A DNA stretch of 42,580 nt from Candidatus Falkowbacteria bacterium RIFOXYA2_FULL_38_12 (GTDB lineage Bacteria; Patescibacteriota; Patescibacteriia; XYB2-FULL-38-15). Position 1 is the stretch's first letter; each line of letters opens with the position of its first letter. The translations under genes were made by a program, and so were the position numbers. The notes under the pieces are model-generated. The model saw only the letters and a program-made list of their open reading frames with translations, was not told the DNA's origin and searched no databases. Shown piece by piece: positions 18,801 to 25,252 of the stretch. The stretch covers positions 139,805 through 182,384 of the forward strand of contig MFGA01000020.1 in the NCBI GenBank assembly GCA_001778095.1, in the 5' to 3' direction.

Positions 18801-21800
18801 TAAACCATTGGAAGCGGAAAGTGTTTATAGTCCAATGTGTCGAGCATATCCGGAAAAAAATTCTCCATTTCCTCGAGCAGTTGCCTATAATGAAGATGAT
18901 GAATCAGCTATAAAACAAGGTTTTGGCAATGCTCAAGTTTGCGAAGAACAATTTGTTTGTGAGGGGGGCGATACTTCCGGAGAATTTTGTTTTTCCGAAG
19001 AAGATGATTGTGGCGAAGAAGGAACTTGTAAAAAAATTGATAATCCTTGCGATTGTAGTTATACAAAGTTGACTTATCACGGGACAACAAAATATATTCA
19101 TAAAGATAATGATAAAATGCCGGAAAATATTTGCGTTGGCGGAAGTAAGGCCGGACAGTCATGCAAGCCTGAAGACTGTCCTTCAACCGAAGAAAGTCCG
19201 GAGAGTTGTGCTTGTGGTTCTTTTGGCAAATCCAATACCGGATCCTGCACCGGCAAAGATAAGGTGGAAACCGTTCTCGGCCTGGAAGGATATTGTCTGG
19301 AAAAAGATAAAACAACCTATATTAACGGCAGTCCGGAAGAAAATGCTTGTTTGACTTGGCTCCCGATTGACCATTTAAGCGGTTCGGTTGATGTTTACAA
19401 TCAATTTGTCAAGGCTGGTTACGCGCCGGGGGATAGTGGGCAGATGTGCATAGAAGCTGAATTATTCGTTAGGCCAACACCGATATGGGGTTGCGTTCAA
19501 GCTACGGGTGTAAACGGGTATAGAAGTGATGGTGCTTGCGAATATGAAACTATCTATGATGGTTCTGGGGCTTATGATGTAGATGATGTGTATTGTCAAT
19601 GGGAAAATAGTAGAAATGCAGGAGAGGGAGGTTGCATCTCCGGGAATATTACTCCCGCAACTTGTACAAGTTGCCCAACAGGGTGGACATATATTGAAAC
19701 AGGATGCTCTCCGACTAATGATGAGAACTACTGTGGCGCAAATGGATTTGGTCTTGACCAATGTATCTATTATTGTATTCCCCCAGGGCCATTACTAAAT
19801 AATTTAGGAGACGATGACCCAAATACAGAAGAAAAACCGATTATTCCAGGCGAAGCTTCAGTTTGTTTTCCTGATTTTATCACTGAGGCTGATAGGAGAA
19901 GCGAAAGGAGAGGCGGTTATTTTGAAGTAAAAAATGAAGCCAATACTTTTGAAATTGGAACAAGCGGAAATTCTCGCAAGTCCCCCGCTCTTTATTGTGA
20001 AGCTGATTATTACATGAAATATTCAGATTATCGTGAAATAATTGAAGGAACTGACGGTATACTCATTCGCTACAAAGGCACTGGTTATGGTAGGGAGAGT
20101 TGGCATAATCTTAAAAAAGTTGCGCCAACATTTGTTCCTGTTTGTAATAGGCTTGTTGAGGCTTCAGAAAGTAAAAATAGTTCAAAGGCTTGGACCGATC
20201 GTTTGTATAAAGATTCTAAAAAAGAATCTTGTGATGATATAAATGACGACGGTGAGGGAACTTGTATAAAGGGAACTTTAAGATCAGGGCTTCCTTGTAG
20301 TCAAAACTCAGATTGCGAAAAAATACGATCAAATGTTCTTAGAAGCGGAGATTTTCCTTCGCTTGAGTATACTTACGATAGTTCGTTGTCTCCATTCGGT
20401 TATAGACATAAAGACTTAAATAAACCGGCTGGAATTCCTTTTTGTTCGGATGAAGAGATTGGTAAAATGGAATTACCATCAGCTGATAACTTAGGATGTA
20501 GCCCGGGGATGAGTCTTTATGGAGAAAGGGACGGTCATTCAGCTTCAGCAAGACCATACTTAAATTTTTCTTATCAAATAAGGAGAAGTTGTGACGATGA
20601 CGCTGATTGTAGTTCAGAAGTAATTAGATGCGATATGGAGTGTAGACAAAAATGTGGAGAGGGTTTACCAGTATGTCCGCCCGAGACTGAGTGTTCCCCA
20701 GAAGATCATGAGTCTATTCCAACAATGGGAGATCTTATGACTCGTGCAGAAAAAGCTCTGTGTCCGGACGTAGTGGATGATAAAATAAGGTATTGTGTTC
20801 CTGTGGATGATTCAGAACCAGTTATTGGTAGAGGTTTGTTAAGGTTTGGAACATCGGGGGATCCCACGTGTACATCGGAGTGTGAAAGAGCTGAAAATGA
20901 TGGTATAGCTGTTGGTACTTGTAGCAATGTAGAGCGTAATTGTTTAAGAAAAGAAGATTGTTATACTTCTTTGTGCGCTTGGGAGGGTCGTCGTTCGGAT
21001 GATCCTATTGTGCAGAGGTGGCAAGATAATACTCGGCGGGAGTGGGATGAGTGGTCTGGCGGAGAGGGAGGATTTTGTAATGGTCTTGACGCAGAGGTTG
21101 ATGATCTTCCGGATGATGAAGGGGGAAAATATGATTTGGGAAAAACAAGAATCGCCGAGCTTTTTGCCAAAACCTTTAAAATATATGAATGGGAACCTAA
21201 AAATACAGCGATAGAGAGAGAAACTGATATAGATAATACAGATTTCGGGGCATATGTATTAATTGATTCAGAAATTGGCATACCACTTGAAGAGGACACT
21301 TTTTCCACCTGGGACATCACCGAATCCGGCGACCCGATCACTCGCGAAGCTCCAACCCCACCTCATGTCGCCCCCATCAAACTCCCTTGCATTAACAATA
21401 AATGTTCTCCAATGCAGGAGGTAGGAGAATATGTCTCCGGCTTTACCGTCAACGACAAAAACTCCGGCACTATTATTTCCCGTTCCGGCGAACTGGCCGC
21501 CAGTATTAAATTCTTTGCCTGGGCCGACAAAAACCAAATGCCTATAAAGAAAGTCTGCGTTGACTTTGGAAATGGTGATGATTCCCCGGATTGCGATGGA
21601 GGCTCTCCAATTAATTTCTACAAAAATCATTGGGGATATGATAGCTCCGGAGCTTCCGCCTGCGATGGATCGGATTTTGGCCATGCCAAACAAGCCTGCA
21701 CTGAAGAGCCATTTAGCTATAACGTAGTCTATACTTGCCCAAGCGATGCGGAAGATAGTATGGATCCTTGCCCCGAAGGAGATCCAACAGCAACAAATTG

Positions 21801-22017
21801 CTATACACCAAGTTGTGATTCTATCACCGGCGGTTGTTGCATCTTCCGTCCCAAGGTTCACGTTTTGGATAATTGGGGGTGGTGCACAGGGGAATGTGAT
21901 GGAAGATCGCAGGGGGGGTGCTATGGGACGGGGGGGATTGCTGGGGAATGTGATATAAATCAAAATTATCCTCATTGGACTACTTCAGGGGTAAAAGTGA
22001 TTGTAGCGCCGAGATAG
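12868..22017 (+). CDS. Giant exported cysteine-rich protein (3,049 aa)
   Basis: The start is GTG 12868; residues 12-38 form a signal anchor (ILILGLFIFTQVFSGLF). Residues 40-400 are helical with few Cys. From about 400 the chain becomes very Cys-rich, with at least eleven spaced GC-x-x-(Y/F)-like units (VGCKWY, EGCSEF, AGCEMY, DGCDEF, VGCRAY, LGCEEY, and others). Two jelly-roll, CBM4/9-like modules are at about 675-830 (NLIANSSFEE...IDAVQLEE) and 1137-1285 (NVFQNNFETG...IYLDNILF). A calcium-type loop DRDRDGDVDDHD lies near 1374. The C-terminal 200 residues resemble a PKD-like domain (CVDFGNGDDSPDC). The likely role is a surface or appendage protein binding glycans or partner cells, perhaps displayed through the nearby secretion genes; no enzyme domain is recognised. 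The composition changes sharply near 21295. Confidence 0.85.
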   Translation: MLFNFPSKLKKHAHILILGLFIFTQVFSGLFLYVKSAEAQGLPTSNAILDSASVKETIDRAAAKRLEELQGSWWMGLISAVTNAVGYFANKIAYDAAVAVASLGSGQTPAFFTQDWGSYLSETGLNSAGEFIGSLGEAYGDELEGSGLGNLCMPPDPQFRLNIGLSLAGSVAPNGPQPRCEWSNIVDQWDTFITEASTPEVLSRVSLQFSPGSGSGLGAWVQAHGTMQEGMRDSEKKATKEREEGQGFKSVGELITKRIKTPSGVIKDSITKQIDPKSATEADIESAGSKSSSAGALIGYNALGMLGGIASNFVNTLASKLMDRVMHGLSSIKDIGKLFPKGGSGLDNPEFAGLGGRAVAEATFADFLAPKIQETGKYDPLVEMMTCPSGVNKSPENCVLDGQFAQAITQATMGDPITVAEAIKDGLLKGTWPLISSGDTRHNDQYCFQKGYCYSNLVKLRKYRIIPVGWEMAANLATGDRTGTTLETVVKGFNTCNSKGIADNDHPWCHLIDPNWVIKVPAHQCRARVYGAISIEGTRAETCVDAPSCIAEDGDGNCEGGWGYCTREKNVWRLPGDPCDSQFESCRALRTRSGEVESYLISTVDYGPPCSADDVGCKWYSTYQEKVGDEYKWQDRPNGADPEEKTDRIYFNKNVAQCNEEGCSEFYKTDQATNLNLIANSSFEEAENIDDDEKEAKYWRGSNDRFSSVAKDGGSSLQFDGGVRTITQDVSVGKPLSGRNFVLSLYARNFEAGDCNGTATIGPLGAGAIFKNVAIGSSSSWKRYKTESHYFANNPSENLRVIITGNNCLIDAVQLEEASSATNYHSGWAGLGDGLNLKKAPEYYNCYNYNNDGTVKTNDDAPQCSGFIGACQENEAGCEMYSPRDGDPAIPGITNFPNDYCPQECVGYQTFKQLKTNFEQDKYPLFFIPKTAEKCSASEDGCDEFTSLETEAVENYSSLRQCQKPGDDSAVYYTWEGSDTTGYQLKTWNLKESGEPAGVSNADPESGIAPCVSFAPGVGPDGRRACAPLPILAVGTPGVCVKNNTIVGSIDYNPDCREFYDALGKRHYRLYSKTIVSADDCHEYRKTYSNEADCSSSGGLWNVVNNDCKYDVYPAESKRCKSVGCRAYRGNAGANVRNVFQNNFETGAEEWTGPAAQVSQSSEAVDNGGHSLKIESRAVAEKSVAGGIKKDGIYLISFWAKTEAARGQASFQFNDGAIAPALRPVPAISEDLSLSWQQYTIGPIEITWEPTPDNLATGDVVEGDRLQVTANNATIYLDNILFKEVIDRIYLVKDSWNTPATCDQTAFGGYLPQAMLGCEEYRDRDNRQHFLKSFTSLCREEAIGCQKLVDTKNSQSPYGEFYNGVCVISDVAVDRDRDGDVDDHDICIDAAGCGCSVNGARVCIVPRGENSCRYNSVGIIPAPANRVADTVEIKADSYSFLVVDKSKTCNPSNIGCEAFGAPKLDSMGSIICTLAANCGEEAGCECKRDGAKMCTVEDGKRSCTGDFDAVNFLNNPKFYEGQSKILCEASYDTCEEYLGSDGAKFYFRDPGKRTCDWKESVTYGGEKRSGWFRKDDNGTDVPCYPDYTMAGTFGIWKNADPDYEGRVGNCPADQNLCTKFVDPTATSGENPDGEPYFYLNNDKLEKQKGECNGEVSLQQGCILFDDTSNLNKLYNANSTYLISEKGSSSIEPGGKVAPVDCTKGECKTCGPEQIVGRAPPVCDIDDPNAYCNTDHYCVSNGDCSWDDPWPLTCQSDEHLKNNTNVIFKVKKDRVCGEWLACKTSTTTWDSFSNKKREICDGIGLCNKVAEGNQAVTCGQWIDDSPENKTAEFLDLEKYTSRNTGWEGSDYSGYSIPNQFPAYKLSQVNIADEKTSNAISAESEWRLGLIEEKYCYGFPPPAGDPLSRNPVRSRLCGFPGRGPVNEEKGTCYAENGVKCSTNQVEEGKSIIREGKCWNKKCIYDPEGKPIDGFPKFAEYKPLEAESVYSPMCRAYPEKNSPFPRAVAYNEDDESAIKQGFGNAQVCEEQFVCEGGDTSGEFCFSEEDDCGEEGTCKKIDNPCDCSYTKLTYHGTTKYIHKDNDKMPENICVGGSKAGQSCKPEDCPSTEESPESCACGSFGKSNTGSCTGKDKVETVLGLEGYCLEKDKTTYINGSPEENACLTWLPIDHLSGSVDVYNQFVKAGYAPGDSGQMCIEAELFVRPTPIWGCVQATGVNGYRSDGACEYETIYDGSGAYDVDDVYCQWENSRNAGEGGCISGNITPATCTSCPTGWTYIETGCSPTNDENYCGANGFGLDQCIYYCIPPGPLLNNLGDDDPNTEEKPIIPGEASVCFPDFITEADRRSERRGGYFEVKNEANTFEIGTSGNSRKSPALYCEADYYMKYSDYREIIEGTDGILIRYKGTGYGRESWHNLKKVAPTFVPVCNRLVEASESKNSSKAWTDRLYKDSKKESCDDINDDGEGTCIKGTLRSGLPCSQNSDCEKIRSNVLRSGDFPSLEYTYDSSLSPFGYRHKDLNKPAGIPFCSDEEIGKMELPSADNLGCSPGMSLYGERDGHSASARPYLNFSYQIRRSCDDDADCSSEVIRCDMECRQKCGEGLPVCPPETECSPEDHESIPTMGDLMTRAEKALCPDVVDDKIRYCVPVDDSEPVIGRGLLRFGTSGDPTCTSECERAENDGIAVGTCSNVERNCLRKEDCYTSLCAWEGRRSDDPIVQRWQDNTRREWDEWSGGEGGFCNGLDAEVDDLPDDEGGKYDLGKTRIAELFAKTFKIYEWEPKNTAIERETDIDNTDFGAYVLIDSEIGIPLEEDTFSTWDITESGDPITREAPTPPHVAPIKLPCINNKCSPMQEVGEYVSGFTVNDKNSGTIISRSGELAASIKFFAWADKNQMPIKKVCVDFGNGDDSPDCDGGSPINFYKNHWGYDSSGASACDGSDFGHAKQACTEEPFSYNVVYTCPSDAEDSMDPCPEGDPTATNCYTPSCDSITGGCCIFRPKVHVLDNWGWCTGECDGRSQGGCYGTGGIAGECDINQNYPHWTTSGVKVIVAPR

Positions 22018-22051
22018 TTAAAAGTGAAAAGTGAAAAGTTGCAGTTAAAAA
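22017..22051. repeat. Right inverted repeat flanking the giant gene
   Basis: GTTAAAAGTGAAAAGTGAAA...GTTGCAGTTAAAAA begins on the last base of the giant gene's stop codon and mirrors 12819-12854. Confidence 0.65.
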
Positions 22052-22127
22052 TTTAAAGTTGAAAGCACGCTGTCATTGCGAGCGAGAGCGAAGCAATCCC
22101 ATGGAATAAGGGTTAAAGAATAAAATA

Positions 22128-22163
22128 AAAAAAGAGTTCCTTAAAACAAGGACTCTTTTTTTT
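22128..22163 (+). terminator. Intrinsic terminator after the giant gene
   Basis: AAAAAGAGTTCCTT, loop, AAGGACTCTTTTTTTT. The A-rich left side makes it potentially bidirectional. The rest of the 22052-22290 spacer holds a partial TCATTGCGAG...GCAATCCC repeat and a CCGTAGCTTCTTGCC...CCGTAGCCTTAGCG repeat; no gene is visible there. Confidence 0.85.
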
Positions 22164-22290
22164 AAAGCAAGGGTAAAATTTCTATTAAGTAGAAGTTTAG
22201 CCTCTGCTTTCTTTTTTGTGTTTTTTATCTCCGCCGTAGCTTCTTGCCTTGCCGTAGCCTTAGCGAAAACGGATATGCTTTTCATTTCTC

Positions 22291-22348
22291 TAAAAAGATT
22301 GGCCGGTGCGAGATGTACATTGCCCAAGTGTACAATCTCGCACCGGCT
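22291..22348 (-). terminator. Terminator of the lipoprotein gene
   Basis: On the minus strand, GCCGGTGCGAGATTGTACA, a loop of about 9 bases, and TGTACATCTCGCACCGGC form an 18-19-bp stem followed by CAATCTTTTTA. It is GC-rich like the gene it ends and unlike the surrounding DNA, so it probably arrived together with that gene. Confidence 0.88.
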
Positions 22349-22364
22349 TCGGGGGCGGGGTCGT

Positions 22365-23057
22365 TTATGGCCATACGATTCGCCATTCCCCTGAATCTCC
22401 CCGAGGGCTATCCCACGTCCCCTCGAGAACCGAGGAGGAGACGCGGGTTCCGGTCAAGGTGGTGTCTCGATCAACCAAGACCATTAAACCCTCGTGGGTG
22501 ATGCTTCCATATACGGAAGCTCCCCCGATTTCCCCCGTCAAATCCGTGCCTTCCTGGAGAATGAAGGCGACCGGATATTCCCCCTCTGTCCCCAAGAATT
22601 CATTGTGCAACCAGAGGGTTCCCTCTTCACCCTCCACCAAAGGGTAGAGCACGAAGGGAGTGGCGGGGGAGGAACAGTCCTCGGTCACGATGAGCGTGTC
22701 CGGGGACTCGTCGTAGTCGTTCAGGTCGAACGACAAGACGACTTCCTGCCCTCGGGGGAGAGGCAGGGTGGCGGGAGTGAACGATCCAGAAGGGATTCCA
22801 TTCACCATGACCTCCGCGTTTTGAGGCACGGAGTCGATGAGGATGCTTGGGCAAAGCTCCTCATCGCCATCGTTGTCCGCGTCGGCGTCGCCGTCACCAT
22901 CGGGAGGGCAAGGTCGCCCCCCCGCGAAGTCGGCTCCGCCGCCGACTTCGATGCAGTCCGCATCGGCGTCGGGTTGGATGCCGTCGTCGCATGCTGCGAC
23001 TACGGCCAGTGAAATAACCAGCGCCGTCAGAAGGACGGACTTCAGTTTTTTTTCCAT
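22365..23057 (-). CDS. GC-rich, horizontally acquired lipoprotein
   Basis: A protein of 230 aa from the minus-strand ATG at 23057, which has a perfect GGAGGGAAAG ribosome site; the tracked ORF start 37 codons upstream lies in AT-rich leader and is rejected. The signal peptide ends in a lipobox-like LAVVAAC followed by DDG. An Asp/Gly-rich linker (DGDGDADADNDGDEE) comes next, then a PEGA-like beta domain (LIDSVPQNAEVMVNG...LPRGQEVVLSFDL) and a C-terminal strand-rich domain. The gene uses G/C-ended codons throughout, in stark contrast to every neighbour, and carries its own terminator. Such Asp-rich-linker lipoproteins are common in high-GC predatory or myxobacteria-like bacteria; the donor is inference. 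It is intact, so the acquisition is probably recent. Confidence 0.88.
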   Translation of the reverse strand: MEKKLKSVLLTALVISLAVVAACDDGIQPDADADCIEVGGGADFAGGRPCPPDGDGDADADNDGDEELCPSILIDSVPQNAEVMVNGIPSGSFTPATLPLPRGQEVVLSFDLNDYDESPDTLIVTEDCSSPATPFVLYPLVEGEEGTLWLHNEFLGTEGEYPVAFILQEGTDLTGEIGGASVYGSITHEGLMVLVDRDTTLTGTRVSSSVLEGTWDSPRGDSGEWRIVWP

Positions 23058-23097
23058 CTTTCCCTCCTCCCCGTTGGGGGGGTTGTTGAAAATTACC

Positions 23098-23155
23098 AAG
23101 TAGCAGTTTTTAACTGTGTATTTTTTCCTTAATACAAGGCTAAAAACTGCTACTT
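23098..23155. repeat. Perfect 15-bp inverted repeat beside the GC-rich gene
   Basis: AAGTAGCAGTTTTTA and TAAAAACTGCTACTT enclose 28 bases. It lies in the leader of the lipoprotein gene, about at the point where GC content falls back to the background. It may be an mRNA hairpin, a terminator for plus-strand transcripts, or an insertion boundary. The remainder of 23156-23320 holds a short TGTGTC-TTT-TGACACA palindrome and no gene. Confidence 0.7.
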
Positions 23156-23320
23156 TGCAAATAGACAAAGGAGGTTTTTGAGATGTTTTTCGGTTTTTGT
23201 TTCAAACCTATTTTTCAAAGAATATTTTGTGTCTTTTGACACACCAAAATTGCAGATGCGGTATCTGTCCCTCTTAGCATCTACATTATTTTAACCTACA
23301 CCTTTTTTGAGGTTTTGTCA

Positions 23321-23423
23321 ACCACGGACGAAGTTTAGGTTATTAAAAGTACCCGGCGGAGCAACATACTTCAACATTGATTGTTTACTGAAGACTATAA
23401 ATTACTTTTACTTCGTACGTGGT
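23321..23423. mobile_element. 103-bp MITE-like element, copy 1
   Basis: The terminal inverted ends are ACCACGGACGAAGT and ACTTCGTACGTGGT. The reverse complement of the full element aligns end to end with 41422-41524, which is also 103 bp. It is too short to encode a protein, so it would need a transposase in trans. Confidence 0.8.
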
Positions 23424-23471
23424 CAAGCCATTTTTGTTTATTTTTGTTGACAAAACTTAATTCTTTAGTTC

Positions 23472-23608
23472 TGTCATTGCGAGCCCCGACCCTTTAGTCG
23501 GGGCGTGGCAATCTCCCATTATCTATTTAAAGAAGGGGATTGCTTGCACCGTCGCTAAAGCTATGGCGCACATAGTCGTCGCTCCCTTTGGTCGCTCCTC
23601 GCAATGAC
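23472..23608. repeat. REP-like palindrome, family B copy 1
   Basis: TGTCATTGCGAGCCCCGACC...TCGGGGCGTGGCAATC, then GGGGATTGCTTGC...CTCGCAATGAC. It contains an inserted CGTCGCTAAAGCTATGGCGC motif related to the coding repeats at 36640. Copy 2 is at 35300-35409. Confidence 0.8.
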
Positions 23609-23617
23609 TATATTTTT

Positions 23618-23682
23618 GTCAAAGAACGCCGACGTGTCTTCATTTTTAGTATAGCTTAGTTTTATTAAGAGGGGATGAAGAA
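23618..23682 (+). repeat. 65-bp pre-gene repeat C, copy 1
   Basis: GTCAAAGAACGCCGACGTGT...TTAGTATAGCTTAGTTTTAT...GGATGAAGA. Two further copies are at 26029 and 28664. All three are on the plus strand just ahead of a promoter and a gene. In copy 2 it is the tail of a giant-gene-like fragment, so the repeat probably descends from coding DNA. Confidence 0.8.
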
Positions 23683-23721
23683 GTGGGGGGGGTAGTTTTT
23701 GTCCGTTTCTCGTTTTTCTGG

Positions 23722-23775
23722 TATATTAAGGGTGGAGAAAAATTAAAATATCTGCCGGAGAGGAGGTGAATAAAT
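23722..23775 (+). promoter_or_regulatory. Promoter -10 and displaced Shine-Dalgarno, copy 2
   Basis: TATATT (23722-23727) after a TTTCTCGTTTTTCTGG stretch, then CCGGAGAGGAGGTGAATAAA (from 23755), still about 43 bases from ATG 23813. It matches the leader at 10389-10440, including the TAAAAG.CAT.TAA.TAA sequence that follows. Confidence 0.55.
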
Positions 23776-23812
23776 AAAAGACATCTAACTAAAATTTAAT
23801 CAAGCACTTTTT

Positions 23813-24307
23813 ATGAAGAAAATTTTATTTGTGTTGACGTTGGTGTTGGTTTTTGTTTTTTCCTTTAGTATAGCTTTTGCCGACACACACTACGTTTCAG
23901 GGCATTCATCAGTGGATGCTGGTGAAATAAGATGGGGTGGTTCAACGAGATATTCGACTCAATGGAATGCAGGGATTTCTACATGGAACGCTTTGGGAAG
24001 AATTAGCATAGCTCCCGATACTATCTGGACTTACGAGGATTTGAGGGTCTCGGATGTTAGCATACCTGATAGTGGATGGTCTGGCAGGTATAGAAATAGC
24101 GTGGGCGCAGATACCTTACAATTGAACATTTTTTATATGAATCGTGTTACCAGTGCCCGGAAACAAAATATTATCACGCATGAGCTCGGTCATGCATTAG
24201 GTTTAGCTCATAGTATTTCTGGCAATATTATGTATGCCTCACCAATCACACAAACATCATTAGGCACTCAAGATGTAAGCGATTACAACTATTTGTGGGG
24301 AATTTAA
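23813..24307 (+). CDS. Secreted matrixin-like zinc metalloprotease
   Basis: A compact protease of 164 aa. The signal peptide ends near IAFADTH. The mature enzyme shows the zincin motif HELGHALGLAHS (His123, Glu124, His127, His133) followed by a Met-turn, NIMYA (Met140), as in metzincins of the M10/matrixin type. Upstream, RWGGSTRYSTQWNAGISTWNAL resembles the first helix of matrixins, where water and substrate strands assemble. There is no propeptide Cys-switch, so inhibition must come from elsewhere if needed. It cleaves proteins outside the cell; targets are unknown. It is the first gene of a pair with 24326-24961, after repeat C and the displaced Shine-Dalgarno leader. Confidence 0.88.
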   Translation: MKKILFVLTLVLVFVFSFSIAFADTHYVSGHSSVDAGEIRWGGSTRYSTQWNAGISTWNALGRISIAPDTIWTYEDLRVSDVSIPDSGWSGRYRNSVGADTLQLNIFYMNRVTSARKQNIITHELGHALGLAHSISGNIMYASPITQTSLGTQDVSDYNYLWGI

Positions 24308-24325
24308 AATATAACAATCAAAAAT

Positions 24326-24961
24326 ATGATTAAAAAATCTATATTTTTTATGGCAGGAGCAGGCAGTTTGTTGGCGATCATTGTTCTAGGTATTGCCCTA
24401 AGAACAAATGTAATAAAATTACCCATAACAAGACAAATTCATGCGCAATACGTAGCCGATTTTAGCAATGACAAAATTTTGGTGGGTGCCTCTCATAATG
24501 TGTTTGTCGGAAAAGTGATTAAAAAAATCGGAGAAAAAAACAGAGGAATAGGACCAGAGACGCAGTTCGCCGTTGAGATAATATATAATATTAAGGGGAA
24601 TTTACAAGGAATAGCTAAAATTAATCAGGAGGGTGGTTATGAAAATGGAATTCTTTATTTGATGTATGACGGAGACTCTCTTCTTCCCGAGGCTAATGGC
24701 GGGGATGCTCTTTTGGAAGAAGGAGCGACCTATTTATTTACCTCCAGATATAGCAAGGTTGAAAACTGGTATACAATCATATCCCACCCCAACGCCAGAA
24801 AATTAATCAGCCAAGACAAAAACCTAAGCAACATCCAACTATTGGATTTAGCCAAGAACGATCAAAGAGTAAAAGAATTGCAAGAAGCGTACAAGAACGA
24901 AATTTTATTGGAAGCAGATGTTTTAAATAATAACACCTTCAACAGCGTTGAACGGAAATAA
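24326..24961 (+). CDS. Exported hypothetical protein paired with the metalloprotease
   Basis: A protein of 211 aa with an N-terminal membrane/signal helix (FFMAGAGSLLAIIVLGIAL). The mature N-terminal 130 residues are strand-rich: NVFVGKVIKKIG, ETQFAVEIIYNIKG, AKINQEGGYENG, LLEEGATYLFTSRY. That succession of strands, with F-VG-V...F-V-V...KG...Q-GG, is seen in exported Firmicutes proteins and resembles an OB-type barrel as in TIMP/netrin domains. If so, an inhibitor or chaperone role toward the adjacent metalloprotease would be natural, but this is inference. The C-terminus is a charged helix. It is 18 bases after the protease gene and ended by a terminator. Confidence 0.7.
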   Translation: MIKKSIFFMAGAGSLLAIIVLGIALRTNVIKLPITRQIHAQYVADFSNDKILVGASHNVFVGKVIKKIGEKNRGIGPETQFAVEIIYNIKGNLQGIAKINQEGGYENGILYLMYDGDSLLPEANGGDALLEEGATYLFTSRYSKVENWYTIISHPNARKLISQDKNLSNIQLLDLAKNDQRVKELQEAYKNEILLEADVLNNNTFNSVERK

Positions 24962-24992
24962 GTAGTTGTAACTAATTACAAAAGAGAAACTA

Positions 24993-25030
24993 AGAAGACA
25001 ACCGCTAAAAACGGTTGTCTTCGGTTTTTC
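24993..25030 (+). terminator. Intrinsic terminator of the metalloprotease operon
   Basis: GAAGACAACCG, loop CTAAAAA, CGGTTGTCTTC, then GGTTTTTCTTC. This is a strong stem followed by a T-rich tract. Confidence 0.88.
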
Positions 25031-25053
25031 TTCACGCAAAAAATATTAAAATT

Positions 25054-25209
25054 AAAGAGATGAACAGACTTTTCTCGCCACCGTCCGTGACTTGCGTCCC
25101 GCCTTTCATCCAACGCAACGAACACGGGATTTTTTTGAGACGGAAAGGCGCGAGAGTTGAGATATGGAAATATTTTGTTTTTGACATATCTTCTTTTTTA
25201 GTATACTAT
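25054..25209 (+). promoter_or_regulatory. Shared toxin-antitoxin leader, copy 1, with promoter
   Basis: It contains CCGTCCGTGACTTGCGTCCC, a GGGATTTTTTT tract and TTGACA (25181-25186) with TATACT or TACTAT 15-17 bases on. The block is related to 27846-27997 in front of hicBA. The 84-aa ORF of the track across this stretch is rejected because it runs through hairpin and promoter. Confidence 0.65.
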
Positions 25210-25252
25210 CCAACCATAGAGGATAAAAAAATTATCCAAATCAAAACATATT

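Noticed and set aside
21268-21975. 235-aa minus-strand ORF opposite the giant gene's end
   Set aside because: It overlaps a conserved module whose plus-strand reading is supported by two independent homologous fragments.
22073-22327. 84-aa minus-strand ORF containing SVFAKATARQEATAE
   Set aside because: It runs through a terminator and repeat DNA; only the repeat-derived peptide is of interest, and it is noted under the repeat finding.
22494-23103. Plus-strand ORFs of 172 and 88 aa across the GC-rich segment
   Set aside because: They are shadows of the minus-strand lipoprotein, which has the lipobox, ribosome site and terminator; long opposite ORFs are expected in GC-rich DNA.
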